Shown: positions 1 to 8,798, numbered from the stretch's first letter. The stretch: 64,000 nt of DNA from Microcoleus sp. FACHB-831 (GCF_014695585.1 NZ_JACJON010000046.1:34801-98800); one strand, 5' to 3'. The notes: generated from the sequence alone by a model not told the origin. A program made the numbers and translations.

Positions 1-1
1 A

Positions 2-382
2 GGTACTCAAGTTGTTGGTGTAGAGGGTGATGTGTTGGCAAGTAGTGCTGGAATTAAAACAGCGATCGCCCGGTTAAAGAGTAAAAAAAATGTGCCAGAA
101 CAAAAATCAGTCAAAGATAAAATAACCTCCTTTCCTATATTTAATATTAATCAATCAGATACATTGTCTGAAAGCCAGATAAAAGACCAAACTTTTGTAA
201 ATGCGTGCTTTTATCAAAAAGGAGTAAATCACTCACTCTTATCAAGGTTTGATGCGCCTAAAGAAGATAAATTTTGGATAGAAGGACTTTTGGAACAGAC
301 GACGATGTTCGTCACATCAGGCAAGCCTTTTGATATAGGTGGCGCCAGTTCAGAAACTCCTCTGCAACGATGCAAAATTTGA
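2..382 (+). CDS. 3' end of an unrecognised gene (5' truncated by window edge)
   Basis: The frame is open from base 2 to a TGA at 380-382, so this is probably the last 126 codons of a gene that begins outside the window. An internal GTG at 32 could serve as a start, but no ribosome binding site precedes it and the open frame continues upstream of it. The fragment starts with a Gly/Val-rich stretch and then a basic segment (RLKSKK) before a hydrophilic, mostly polar C-terminal half. I recognise no domain, signal peptide or membrane segment. A perfect 10-bp hairpin 55 bases after the stop may end the transcript. Confidence 0.5.
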   Translation, partial: GTQVVGVEGDVLASSAGIKTAIARLKSKKNVPEQKSVKDKITSFPIFNINQSDTLSESQIKDQTFVNACFYQKGVNHSLLSRFDAPKEDKFWIEGLLEQTTMFVTSGKPFDIGGASSETPLQRCKI

Positions 383-436
383 TGCCTGGTTTGGGTGAAT
401 ACATCATGCATCTGTAAGGAAATTCATAGTTGATCG

Positions 437-461
437 TTCATTGCTGTAATGCAGCAATGAA
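437..461. terminator. Perfect 10-bp hairpin between converging reading frames
   Basis: Arms TTCATTGCTG (437-446) and CAGCAATGAA (452-461) flank a 5-nt loop. It lies between the partial plus-strand gene and the minus-strand pilin-like frame, so it could end either transcript, but there is no T-run on either side. It shares the ATTCATT-type words found in palindromes at 8.7, 15.7 and 42.4 kb and may be a repeat element rather than a terminator. Confidence 0.4.
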
Positions 462-488
462 TGATGAATGAGGAGAGCTGTAGAATCG

Positions 489-686
489 TTAACGAAGCAG
501 CAATATAGGGCGGCTAGGCGAACCAATACTGCTGCCTAAAGGCGAGGGGGTCAAAAAAATGGGTAAAGCCATAATTAAGATTGCAATAACAAAAACATGA
601 GCCAGCATATCAATAGTGGTGAAGCCTTTATTTTTAATATTTTTTACCCGCGATAACAGATGTTGAGCGTGGCGATGATTATTCAT
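489..686 (-). CDS. Small type IV pilin-like protein, probably truncated
   Basis: The 65-residue product has a short basic leader ending in KG, followed by FTTID and an unbroken hydrophobic helix that ends in ALPIFL (residues 21-45). This is the layout of a type III (prepilin peptidase) signal: cleavage after Gly21, Phe at +1, and an acidic residue at +5, here Asp26 where Glu is usual. Real pilins continue for about 100 further residues of globular head, but here only 20 low-complexity residues follow. It is therefore either a tiny pseudopilin-like protein or the 5' remnant of a pilin gene. No clear ribosome binding site precedes the ATG and no other pilus gene is nearby. Confidence 0.4.
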   Translation of the reverse strand: MNNHRHAQHLLSRVKNIKNKGFTTIDMLAHVFVIAILIMALPIFLTPSPLGSSIGSPSRPILLLR

Positions 687-944
687 AAATATCTTTTGAA
701 ATCTATATTTCTATTAATAAAGGGATAAAGAGCAAATGACTACCGTTTTTATGAGTAACTTCTAAGAGGTGTGCGATCGCGCCTTATCCGTAAAAACCCC
801 TGCAAATCAGCCAAAGTGGGCACAGGGATACTAATAGTACAAAGTTAATATTGTCGATAGGGATACATTTTAAATTGCCCAATACCCTTTAAGATAAAGC
901 CACTTAAGCTAGACAAAACTAATAAAATGCACTTGGGAGCATCC

Positions 945-1682
945 ATGAGTAAAGACGCATCCGATCAGATGAATATGTCAAACTCAAATACCCTGAAAAA
1001 CCTGGAAGCAGCCTTCGGGGGTGAATCAATGGCTAATCGCAAATATCTATTTTTTGCAGATGTGGCTAGTAATCTTGGCTTTAAAGATGTGGCGAAGCTG
1101 TTTAAAGAAACCGCTGCACAAGAGACGCAACACGCCTTTGCTCACTTTTCTTTATTACATCCAGAACTGGTGGTAAAAGACCCAGCGACACTAACTGATG
1201 CTCAAAAGCAGGAAATTGTAGCTCGTTGCCTAGCCTTGGCTGTAGAGGGCGAGACTTATGAGTACACTACAATGTATCCAGATTTTGCAGCAGATGCGGT
1301 GCGCGATCGCGATAGTGCGGCTGTTGTAGAATTTGAAGCCCAAGCTGAAGAATCTGCCGATCATGCTCGCATTTTTCGTGAAGCTGCCCATCGCTTTGGT
1401 TTACTTAAACACGTAGAAAATTACCATGCCGATCTTTACACTGACGCACTCCAAGTATTAGAGGGCGGACAGCCTTCAACCAGAGTACCTGGCAACGATC
1501 CAGCTACTCGCAAGTGGATCTGCAAGCAATGCAGCATGATTTACGATCCTGTTGCAGGAGATCCCGATTCAGGAATTGCCCCCGGTACGCGCTTTGAAGA
1601 TATTCCAGAAGATTGGATTTGCCCCATATGCGGTGCAAGCAAAAATTTGTTTACGCCATTTGAAGAGAAAGCGGCGGCGTAG
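945..1682 (+). CDS. Rubrerythrin
   Basis: A non-haem di-iron peroxidase of about 245 residues that reduces hydrogen peroxide in the cytoplasm. The N-terminal 150 residues form a ferritin-like four-helix domain with repeated Glu and Glu-x-x-His elements ([17 protein letters not shown]) that bind the diiron centre. The C-terminal 50 residues are a rubredoxin domain with two Cys-x-x-Cys knuckles (CKQC and CPIC) for the Fe(SCys)4 site that passes electrons inward. Two in-frame ATGs exist; 945 is preferred over 927 because GGGAG lies seven bases before it. It is monocistronic here and faces the PEP-CTERM gene across a strong hairpin. The electron donor cannot be told from this window. Confidence 0.93.
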   Translation: MSKDASDQMNMSNSNTLKNLEAAFGGESMANRKYLFFADVASNLGFKDVAKLFKETAAQETQHAFAHFSLLHPELVVKDPATLTDAQKQEIVARCLALAVEGETYEYTTMYPDFAADAVRDRDSAAVVEFEAQAEESADHARIFREAAHRFGLLKHVENYHADLYTDALQVLEGGQPSTRVPGNDPATRKWICKQCSMIYDPVAGDPDSGIAPGTRFEDIPEDWICPICGASKNLFTPFEEKAAA

Positions 1683-1749
1683 CTGAAAGAGGCGATCGCG
1701 CTTCGCGTCAAAGGATCTCAATAATCAACTAATTTCTATCTAAAACAGC

Positions 1750-1783
1750 TTAGTGGGATGAGCCGAAAGGCTCATCCCACTAA
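1750..1783. terminator. Strong GAAA-loop hairpin between converging genes
   Basis: A 15-bp perfect stem (1750-1764 with 1769-1783) closes a GAAA tetraloop. It lies between the ends of rubrerythrin (plus) and the PEP-CTERM gene (minus), so a bidirectional terminator is likely. There is no T-run directly after the stem on either strand, so termination efficiency is uncertain. Confidence 0.6.
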
Positions 1784-1819
1784 AAATCATAGTTGTGTAA
1801 TTTGCTTAACAGGTAAGAA

Positions 1820-3079
1820 CTATTTCTTGTTGTTACCCTTACGGCTACGCATTTTCATCAGAGCTGCTATACCGAACGCTGCACCTGCCACAGTTGCTGG
1901 TTCTGGTACTTCTTGGGGGCTAGCACCATCACGACCTATGGGAGTGCTACCACCATCTATTGGGCTACCACCACCAGAAGTGCTACCACCATCTATTGGG
2001 CTACCACCACCGGAAGTACCACCGCCAGTTGATGTGTCACCACCACCGGAAGTACCACCGCCAGTTGATGTGTCACCACCACCGGAAGTACCGCCACCAG
2101 TTGATGTACCGCCGCCAGTAGATGTGTCGCCACCACCGGAAGTACCGCCGCCAGTAGATGTGTCGCCACCACCGGAAGTACCGCCACCAGTTGATGTGTC
2201 GCCACCACCGGAAGTACCGCCGCCAGTAGATGTGTCGCCACCACCGGAAGTACCGCCACCAGTTGATGTACCGCCGCCAGTAGATGTGTCGCCACCACCG
2301 GAAGTACCGCCACCAGTTGATGTGCCACCGCCAGTAGATGTGTCGCCACCACCGGAAGTACCACCACCAGTTGATGTGCCACCGCCAGAGGACGTACCAC
2401 CACCAGAGGACGTACCACCGCCAGAGGACGTACCACCACCAGAGGAAGTGCCACCACCAGAGGACGTACCGCCACCAGTTGATGTACCACCACTAGAGGG
2501 AACAGTGCTTGTAGCTACAGGGGCAGCAGTTTCTAGTTTGCTACTAAGCTCGCGCTTGCTTCCAGGAAGTCCTACGCTTGTGATCCGGATTCCGAAGCTC
2601 TGCTGCGAAAACATATCCAAAGTCAAAGGCTGAGAAGCGGATACGGTAAATGTGGTCGTTTGAATGTCATCCTTACCTATACCGTTTGTACCAAGTTCGA
2701 CTCCACCATCGAATGAGGCTTGACCGCCATCACCGTTAAGATTAGCATTGCCAACTTTGCTAACATTACCGCTAAAAGAAGTGTTGTTTACATTTGTACC
2801 AGATACTTTGAGGCTGCTTAGAAGCGAGTCGTCTTGAAGGTTGAAGAAGAATCCGCGCAGGTCGGCAGTATTTGGGTTTTGTGCGTCGGTTACAACCTTC
2901 AATGTCACAGTAATCTTACCGCTTCCATTGTTATCGTCCAAGGTTACATTGACCTTAGCAGGAGCGCCTGTGAAGTTAGTAGCATCGAAACTTGTAGTTG
3001 CGGCTTGAACCTGCTGTTGGCTGAAAACTGGAAGTGCAATCCCTGCTATTGCGAAAGCTGCGAATAATGCTGGTTTCAT
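1820..3079 (-). CDS. PEP-CTERM sorted surface protein with Gly/Ser/Thr repeat stalk
   Basis: A predicted exported protein of 419 residues. Residues 1-27 are a Sec signal peptide. Residues 28-190 form a beta-rich, Asn/Asp-containing domain that I do not recognise by name. Residues of about 196-370 are a low-complexity stalk of TSGGG, TSTGGG and GGGDTSTGGG units. The C-terminus is a PEP-CTERM anchor: VPEP, a hydrophobic segment, then a basic tail ending GNNKK. Such tails are known to be handled by exosortase (EpsH-type) systems, so the mature protein is probably displayed outside the cell or in an extracellular matrix. No exosortase gene is in this window. The long plus-strand proline-rich frame opposite the stalk is a mirror of the repeat, not a gene. 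Confidence 0.85.
   Translation of the reverse strand: MKPALFAAFAIAGIALPVFSQQQVQAATTSFDATNFTGAPAKVNVTLDDNNGSGKITVTLKVVTDAQNPNTADLRGFFFNLQDDSLLSSLKVSGTNVNNTSFSGNVSKVGNANLNGDGGQASFDGGVELGTNGIGKDDIQTTTFTVSASQPLTLDMFSQQSFGIRITSVGLPGSKRELSSKLETAAPVATSTVPSSGGTSTGGGTSSGGGTSSGGGTSSGGGTSSGGGTSSGGGTSTGGGTSGGGDTSTGGGTSTGGGTSGGGDTSTGGGTSTGGGTSGGGDTSTGGGTSGGGDTSTGGGTSGGGDTSTGGGTSGGGDTSTGGGTSTGGGTSGGGDTSTGGGTSGGGDTSTGGGTSGGGSPIDGGSTSGGGSPIDGGSTPIGRDGASPQEVPEPATVAGAAFGIAALMKMRSRKGNNKK
1966..2505. repeat. Minisatellite in the PEP-CTERM gene
   Basis: Tandem near-identical units built from a 36-bp period (12 codons, TSGGGDTSTGGG in the minus-strand product), mixed with 18-bp sub-units. All variants keep the reading frame, as expected for a coding repeat that changes length by whole units. 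Copy number in the assembly could be wrong. Confidence 0.85.
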
Positions 3080-3894
3080 AGGAATTAAACCTCTTAATTG
3101 GTTGACGCAGAGGAGCGATAGCTAGAACGAAAGCGGTTAAAACTTTTATTACTAAAACGCCAAGGTAATTGCTTTTTACAATTCGGCGTTTCTTAATCAA
3201 ATAGTAGATGGCACTCTAATCGTTTGTTTAGCTGACTTGTTTGCCTTCTTCTTCGCCCTTACCAATTAATAGTGGCACGCTTTTATTAAATATGACAAGC
3301 ATTTAAGCTTTGTTTTAACGAAACAAGATATTTCTCGGTTTATTTTGAAGATTGGGTCAAAATAACCAGAAATCAGTATATCCACTGATTCAAATTAAGG
3401 GAACTACAAGTAGAGATTTTTCGTTATTAATAATCCAAAACAAAATAGATTTAGATTAAATAAATAAGCTAAATTACAGCGATTTTCAGTAAGTTTACTG
3501 AGGGCAGAAGCAGGGTTTAAGCAATAAAGCGGAAAACAACTATGATAAATATCCTACAAACTTATATTTCTATTAGATAAAAACTTGAATAGGTACTCAA
3601 CGTGTCTAAAGGTTTGAGGGAAAGCCGCTTAAAAGAACTGGAACTGGTAAAGAAGTTCTAAAGTTGGCTATGAAGCTTGCCAGAATGGTGTAGCGGGTGA
3701 ATGTGGCCTAGACGCGATCGCATTCGCCCCAAGAGCAGTAAAAAGGGGCGATCGCACTACGCGATCGCCCCTTATACAATTTTGAATTTTAGATTTTGCG
3801 CCCCTGGAGTTTCTCCGCAAAAAGGATTTTGGATACTTTTCTCCAAGCCCCAGATGTTATTAGGAGGGTAAAAGGCGAGACGCTTGCCCCAAAA
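3080..3894. other. Long spacer between two minus-strand genes
   Basis: About 815 bp without a convincing gene. The side next to the PEP-CTERM start (3080-3560) is AT-rich and would contain that gene's promoter and leader. The other side holds the terminator hairpin at 3743-3773 downstream of the caspase gene. A 19-codon frame starting with GTG at 3602 is too short to support. Confidence 0.5.
3743..3773 (-). terminator. Rho-independent terminator of the caspase-WD40 gene
   Basis: A 13-bp perfect stem (3743-3755 with 3761-3773) whose arms are built from the HIP1 octamer plus CCCCTT, closed by a 5-nt loop. On the minus strand the stem is followed by a T-run (the AAAAA at 3740-3744 of the plus strand). 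It lies about 120 bp after the stop of the minus-strand gene. Confidence 0.65.
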
Positions 3895-6800
3895 TTATGG
3901 CTGGCAAGTTTTTTTAGCACCCTTAGCGGCATCAGATTCAGGTTTTTTTAAGGTAGGATGGTCGCGCAAGCGATCGCACCCAACTTGCAGCCACGTTTTC
4001 CAATTGCCACCGCGCCACAACCTTAAAGTCTTGTCGCCGCTGCCGCTAGCAATATACTGTCCATCTGGACTAAAAGCGATCGCAAAGACGGCATCCTCAT
4101 GTCCCCGGAAAGGTTGCCCGATAGGTTCCCCCTTAAGATTCCACAACCTTAAAGTTTTGTCGCCGCTACCACTAACAATATATTGACCATCAGGACTAAA
4201 ACCCACCGAAGTCACAGCATAATCGTGCCCTCGGAAAGGTTCGCCAATCAGCTTGCCCGCTTTGTCCCACAACCTGATCGTCTTGTCTCTGCTGCCGCTA
4301 ACAATATACTGACCATCGGGACTAAAAGCGATCGCAAAGACGGCATCCTGATGTCCCCGTAACGGTTGACCAATCGGTTCGCCCTTAAGGTTCCAAAACC
4401 GCACTGTTCCGTCCCAACTCCCGCTGGCAATCGTCTGCCCGTCTGCACTAAAGGCAATCGAACTAACCACAGCCTCATGCCCCCTCAAAGGTTCGCCAAC
4501 TGCTTGCCCCTGCTTGTTCCAAAGCCGCAGAGTCTTATCAGCGCTGCCACTGGCAATATACTGGCCATCTCGACTAACTGCAATCGACAAAACAGCATCC
4601 TCATGTCCCGTCAAAGGTTGACCAATAGGTTCGCCCTTAATGTTCCACAATCGCACAGTGCGATCGCCACCGCCGCTGACAATATATTGACCGTCCGGAC
4701 TAAACGCAACAGAAGTGAAACCACCTTGCTGCCCTTGGAATGGCTGACCAATAGGTTCGCCCTTAACGTTCCACAACCGCAAGGTATTGTCATCGCTGGC
4801 ACTGATGATGTACTGACCATCGGGGCTAAAAGCGATGGAACTAACAGCTTGTAGATGTCCTTGGAATGGCTTGCCAGCATTGTCCCCAACGTCCCACAAC
4901 CGCACCGTAGTGTCATCGCTGCCAGTGGCAATGTACTCCCCAGTGGGACTAAAAGCGACAGATCTGACAGTATTCTCATGTCCCCGAAAGGTTAAACCAA
5001 GCGGCTTGCCCGACTTGTCCCACAACCGCAAAGTATTGTCAGCGCTAGCACTGACGATGTACTCGCCATTAGGACTAAAAGCGACAGACAACACAACCTG
5101 ATCGTGGCCTCCAAAAGGTTGGCCAATCGGCTGCCCCCCAATGCCCCAAACCCGCAGCGTCTGATCATAACTACCGCTGACAATGGATTGTCCGTTTGGA
5201 CTAAAAGCAATGGAACTCACAGCATTTTCGTGTCCGACGAATGGTTGACCAATCGGCTTGCCTGTAATTTCCCACAACCGCACTGTTTTATCCTTACCGC
5301 CGCTGACAACATAGCGACCGTCGGGACTAAAGGCGACAGCAAAAACATCACCTTGATGTCCCCGGAACGGTTGGCCAACGGTTTGACCTTTGAGATTCCA
5401 CAGCCGCAAAGTCGAGTCGGTACTTCCAGAAACGATGTACTGTCCGTTGGGGCTAAAAGCGACAGAACTTACAGCACCTTGATGTCCCTGGAACGGTTGG
5501 CCTATAAGTTGACCGTTGAGGTTCCACAACTTTAAGGTTCCATCCGCGCTGGCCCCCGCAATATAATTACCATTTGGACTAAAGGCGATCGCGCTAGCAG
5601 GACTTTCAACTGCAAACGGTTGACCTATCGGTTCTCCTTTTATATTCCACAAACGTACCGTCTTGTCTTTGCTAGCTGCTGCAATGTACTGTCCGTCAGG
5701 ACTAAAGGCGACAGAATTGACGTTATCTTCATGTCCTTGAAAAATATTTCGCTCGGTTGCTACTTGTACTGCGCTTAACAAGCTAGACTCAACAGGAGGC
5801 AAGACGCGCCCCAATTTTGCCCTGCTCTGACCCAAAAGCTGCATCGCACTCAACAATCCATCTACAGGCTGAGCAGCTACGGAATTTTGCACCACCACCG
5901 CCCGTTCGCGCAGCGTTGCGATCGCCGCATCCCGTTCAGCTTTTCGCCACAAGACCGCAAAAACCATAGCTATTACAGCTACCAACCCCAGCAAACCCGC
6001 ACCAATAGCAAGACGCGATCGCTGGTTATTTCGTCTCTTGTTGATGCTTTTCTCGACAAATTCATGGCTCAAGCTTGATAGCGGTACGCTCTGGGCATAA
6101 AGTTTAAGGAAATTCTCCGCTTCAGCTAATTTCAGTCCTTGCAACAGATAATCTCCCGCCTTGCCCTTTTCTTGCCACTCTTGGGCACCAGCCTCAATCA
6201 TCCGCTTTTGTCTTAGAGCATCCCTCGTCTCGCTCAACCATTCGCGCAAAAGCGGCCAATGGCGTATCAAAGCTTCGTGGGCAACATCTACGACTGCCAA
6301 CTTACCCGATTCCACGCCCTTCTCTATCAAAGTACTTGTCACCAATAACTTGGCATCGGCTAAGTTTTGAATTACCCGATCCACAATTGCTTCATCTTGC
6401 TGTTTGGTGACTAAATCCGGTTGTCGTACCTGTCTGCGAGTATCTTCCGTTCCTTCACCCAGTTGAGTAAGTTCTAGAAAAATTCGCCTTGTTGCTTGTT
6501 GTTCTTCTGGCGAAAACGATTCATAAACTTCCGTTGCTCGTTTTTGCAACGTTCCCCTTACCCCACCGAGTTGAGTATAGGCGCTCAACGTCAATCGATT
6601 CACCGTCCGTCGCTGCCACAGTTCGGTTAAGGTGTACTGCAAGAGGGGCAAGCTACCAGGAGAGCCGTCTACATCTGCGATCATCTGGGTGACTAGCTCG
6701 CGCTCGACTTCTAAGCCTACTTGTTTGGCAGGTTCTACAATCGCTTGCTCTAATTCTTCAGCAGTCATGGGCGTGACTGTTACTAGATGCTGTTGGATTA

Positions 6801-8175
6801 AATTAGCTAATCCGGCATACTGTTTCTCGGCACATTTGCCAAAGAAATCTGCACGCATCGTCATCACTATAGTGAGTTTTGAGTTCTTAGCTTCGTTTTT
6901 TGAGTTGTCAGTTGTTCCCTCAACTACGCCCAGCAAACATTCAAAAAATTGCTGTCTTTCCTTCTCGTCGTGGCAAAGGGTAAAAGCTTCTTCCAACTGA
7001 TCTACTAGCAGCACTACGCGAGGAGCAGCGATCGCTGCTATTAATTGCTTTAACCCCTCAGCACCTGCATTAATAAGTTCTTTGGCTTTGACTAGCTGGG
7101 AAGCTCTTTCAACTCCTTGAAGTTGCGGGTCTACAAATGCCCCAGCTAAATTTTCTAGCGGATGCTCGCCTGGTCTGAAAATATAAATTGGCCAAGTGTC
7201 GCTACCACTCAAACGCTGACCTAATTTAAGTTGATACAATAACCCTGCTCTGACTACAGAAGATTTGCCACTCCCTGAAGCTCCCAAGACGGTTAGGAAG
7301 TTCCCCTGACGCATTTGCTCTAAAAGTTGGTCTGTTAGCGTCGTCCGTCCGTGAAAATATTTAGGGTCTTCTTCGTTGCAGTCAAAATAAGATAAACCTT
7401 TGTAAGGACAGGTACCTCCTATAACTGCACCTGTCATAGACTCTTCTTCTTTTTTGCCCGTGAGGATAATTTGTCCGCCTGAGTTGGCAAAAACGGGTCG
7501 TTGGGTGGCAGTTTTTAGTGCTGTGTTTAGGTAATCAACGAGAGTATAGTTGGTTACTATTCTTTCCGGATGCTGTAATGGGTCAAGTCCTTGGACTAAG
7601 GCAGAGGTAAACACACCGCGATCGCCTGTAACATCTTCATAAGCAACCTCAAATTCGCGACTTGCAGCAATGAAACAGCGATCGCGCCCTTTGCCTCTAT
7701 CCCCCGGATCTGCATCGTCAAAGTTAAGTAATTCTCCACTATGGCAGCAATCTAACCATATAATTTGCTGTCGAATAGGGCTTTCTTGAAGTAAGCGCCG
7801 CAACCACTGCATCGACAGACCATAAAGCCCTAAATCTGGATTGACATCGCTAGTAGCAAGAAAGCCTTCTTGAACTCTACCTTTGACTTTACGCAACCCA
7901 TGCCCGGAAAAATACAATAGTGCCGTATCGGGTATATGTTTTCCCTCTGGCGTAAATAATTGTACAAGTGCTTCTTCTAGTTCATCGAGGCTGATTTTAG
8001 TTTTTTGACCGACGCGCACCTCACCGTCTTTGACAGCTTCGGGTAGGCGTCGAACTCTAAAGTCGCCCATGTCTGTAAGCATTTGGGCTACAGCTTCCGC
8101 ATCCTGTGCGGGCGCATTCAAACGACTTAAGCGCTCGTATGTATTAATTCCTACCACTAAGGCATCCCGGCTCAT
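3895..8175 (-). CDS. Caspase-like / nSTAND1 NTPase / TM / 14x WD40 protein
   Basis: A 1426-residue multidomain protein. Residues 1-245 are a caspase-like (peptidase C14) domain with the catalytic dyad His92 in YFSGHG and Cys144 in DCCHSG, both intact. Residues of about 255-700 are a STAND-class NTPase of the nSTAND1 type: entry motif CPYKGL, Walker A GASGSGKSS (298-306), Walker B VVLLVDQLEE (387-396). One transmembrane helix follows at about 722-745. Residues of about 805-1390 are 14 WD40 repeats, enough for two seven-bladed propellers, with a conserved Trp/Cys-rich helical tail after them. STAND proteins act as switches: a sensor region (here the propellers) releases NTP-dependent oligomerisation that activates the effector (here the protease). 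A role in regulated cell death or anti-phage defence is inferred from the architecture. The ATG at 8175 is used; the divergent gene starts 83 bp away. Confidence 0.92.
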   Translation of the reverse strand: MSRDALVVGINTYERLSRLNAPAQDAEAVAQMLTDMGDFRVRRLPEAVKDGEVRVGQKTKISLDELEEALVQLFTPEGKHIPDTALLYFSGHGLRKVKGRVQEGFLATSDVNPDLGLYGLSMQWLRRLLQESPIRQQIIWLDCCHSGELLNFDDADPGDRGKGRDRCFIAASREFEVAYEDVTGDRGVFTSALVQGLDPLQHPERIVTNYTLVDYLNTALKTATQRPVFANSGGQIILTGKKEEESMTGAVIGGTCPYKGLSYFDCNEEDPKYFHGRTTLTDQLLEQMRQGNFLTVLGASGSGKSSVVRAGLLYQLKLGQRLSGSDTWPIYIFRPGEHPLENLAGAFVDPQLQGVERASQLVKAKELINAGAEGLKQLIAAIAAPRVVLLVDQLEEAFTLCHDEKERQQFFECLLGVVEGTTDNSKNEAKNSKLTIVMTMRADFFGKCAEKQYAGLANLIQQHLVTVTPMTAEELEQAIVEPAKQVGLEVERELVTQMIADVDGSPGSLPLLQYTLTELWQRRTVNRLTLSAYTQLGGVRGTLQKRATEVYESFSPEEQQATRRIFLELTQLGEGTEDTRRQVRQPDLVTKQQDEAIVDRVIQNLADAKLLVTSTLIEKGVESGKLAVVDVAHEALIRHWPLLREWLSETRDALRQKRMIEAGAQEWQEKGKAGDYLLQGLKLAEAENFLKLYAQSVPLSSLSHEFVEKSINKRRNNQRSRLAIGAGLLGLVAVIAMVFAVLWRKAERDAAIATLRERAVVVQNSVAAQPVDGLLSAMQLLGQSRAKLGRVLPPVESSLLSAVQVATERNIFQGHEDNVNSVAFSPDGQYIAAASKDKTVRLWNIKGEPIGQPFAVESPASAIAFSPNGNYIAGASADGTLKLWNLNGQLIGQPFQGHQGAVSSVAFSPNGQYIVSGSTDSTLRLWNLKGQTVGQPFRGHQGDVFAVAFSPDGRYVVSGGKDKTVRLWEITGKPIGQPFVGHENAVSSIAFSPNGQSIVSGSYDQTLRVWGIGGQPIGQPFGGHDQVVLSVAFSPNGEYIVSASADNTLRLWDKSGKPLGLTFRGHENTVRSVAFSPTGEYIATGSDDTTVRLWDVGDNAGKPFQGHLQAVSSIAFSPDGQYIISASDDNTLRLWNVKGEPIGQPFQGQQGGFTSVAFSPDGQYIVSGGGDRTVRLWNIKGEPIGQPLTGHEDAVLSIAVSRDGQYIASGSADKTLRLWNKQGQAVGEPLRGHEAVVSSIAFSADGQTIASGSWDGTVRFWNLKGEPIGQPLRGHQDAVFAIAFSPDGQYIVSGSRDKTIRLWDKAGKLIGEPFRGHDYAVTSVGFSPDGQYIVSGSGDKTLRLWNLKGEPIGQPFRGHEDAVFAIAFSPDGQYIASGSGDKTLRLWRGGNWKTWLQVGCDRLRDHPTLKKPESDAAKGAKKTCQP
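4012..5763. repeat. Fourteen tandem WD40-coding repeats of about 126 bp
   Basis: The segment encodes 14 consecutive units of about 42 codons with the core SVAFSPDGQYIVSGS-x-D-x-TLRLW. Units 9-14 are especially alike. Such near-identical blades are known to change by recombination, so copy number may differ between strains. The plus-strand frames in this stretch are antisense shadows. Confidence 0.85.
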
Positions 8176-8258
8176 ACCTGAATCATTCCTCTAATACGAT
8201 TTACCTGCTACTATAAGCTGGGCAACAAGGTATTCTCCAGCAAAAAAACAATTTGATT

Positions 8259-8663
8259 ATGGATAAACTGACACCTATCGAGCTTGAAGATGGAACGATT
8301 ATATATATTGAAGCGACACAGGATGTAGATACTTCCAATGTCACTTCTAATAACGATGAAGAGGAGGAAGTAGGACGTAGGACAAGAGGAGCAGGTAGGA
8401 GTGTATCGGACAGCCAAGCTCAAGCTCTACAAAATTTTAAGGCAATTGAAGGAACGATTCGTACTTATACGACTTATACTCTAAATGCGTTTAAGCAAGT
8501 AACTACAGCAAATATAACCAAAGTAACTTTGGAGTTTGGCCTGAAAGTTGGCGGAAGCGTGGGTATTCCCTACATTACCCAAGGTACTGCTGAGAGCAAT
8601 TTAAAAATAACAGTAGAGTGTGAGTTTGCTAAGTCAACTAAAGTCACGTCTTCGATTGAATAG
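8259..8663 (+). CDS. Trypco1 (trypsin-co-occurring domain 1)-like small protein
   Basis: A 134-residue soluble protein with no signal peptide. It opens with TPIELEDGTIIYIEA, has an acidic and basic linker (EEEE, RRTRGAGR), and ends with a beta-rich segment containing KVTLEFGLKVGG and LKITVECEF. The opening PIELEDG element together with the xEFGLK element is the signature I associate with the Trypco1/CU044_2847 family, small proteins found beside proteases and STAND NTPases in predicted conflict systems. It is divergent from the caspase-nSTAND gene with only 83 bp between the starts, so shared regulation is likely. An upstream TTG at 8253 is possible; the ATG at 8259 is preferred. The function is not known experimentally. 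Confidence 0.7.
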   Translation: MDKLTPIELEDGTIIYIEATQDVDTSNVTSNNDEEEEVGRRTRGAGRSVSDSQAQALQNFKAIEGTIRTYTTYTLNAFKQVTTANITKVTLEFGLKVGGSVGIPYITQGTAESNLKITVECEFAKSTKVTSSIE

Positions 8664-8666
8664 TTG

Positions 8667-8716
8667 ATTGTTCATTGTTCGTGGTTGATGGATCATTTCC
8701 ATGAACAATGAACAAT
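8667..8716. repeat. Palindromic ATTGTTCATTGTTC element
   Basis: Arms of 18 bp (8667-8684 and 8699-8716) pair with one mismatch around a 14-nt loop, starting 3 bp after the stop of the Trypco1-like gene. Related words occur in palindromes at 437-461, 15724-15760 and 42439-42480. It may act as a terminator hairpin for the gene but looks like a dispersed repeat. Confidence 0.6.
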
Positions 8717-8798
8717 GCACGGGGCTAAATATTGAAAGAGAAGCAACATAAAGCGATCGCTCTTACTTGTCGTCATTTTCTCTTCTTGTATATTTATC

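Noticed and set aside
1758..2633. Plus-strand proline-rich frame of 291 codons
   Set aside because: It is the antisense reading of the Gly/Ser/Thr repeat of the PEP-CTERM gene; the minus strand has a signal peptide and a sorting tail, the plus strand has neither.
3710..3775. CRISPR-like or iteron array of GCGATCGC sites
   Set aside because: HIP1 octamers are abundant genome-wide in cyanobacteria; here two of them form the arms of a terminator, with no spacer periodicity.
4248..5535. Several plus- and minus-strand frames within the WD40 region
   Set aside because: Shadows of the 126-bp repeats of the caspase-WD40 gene.
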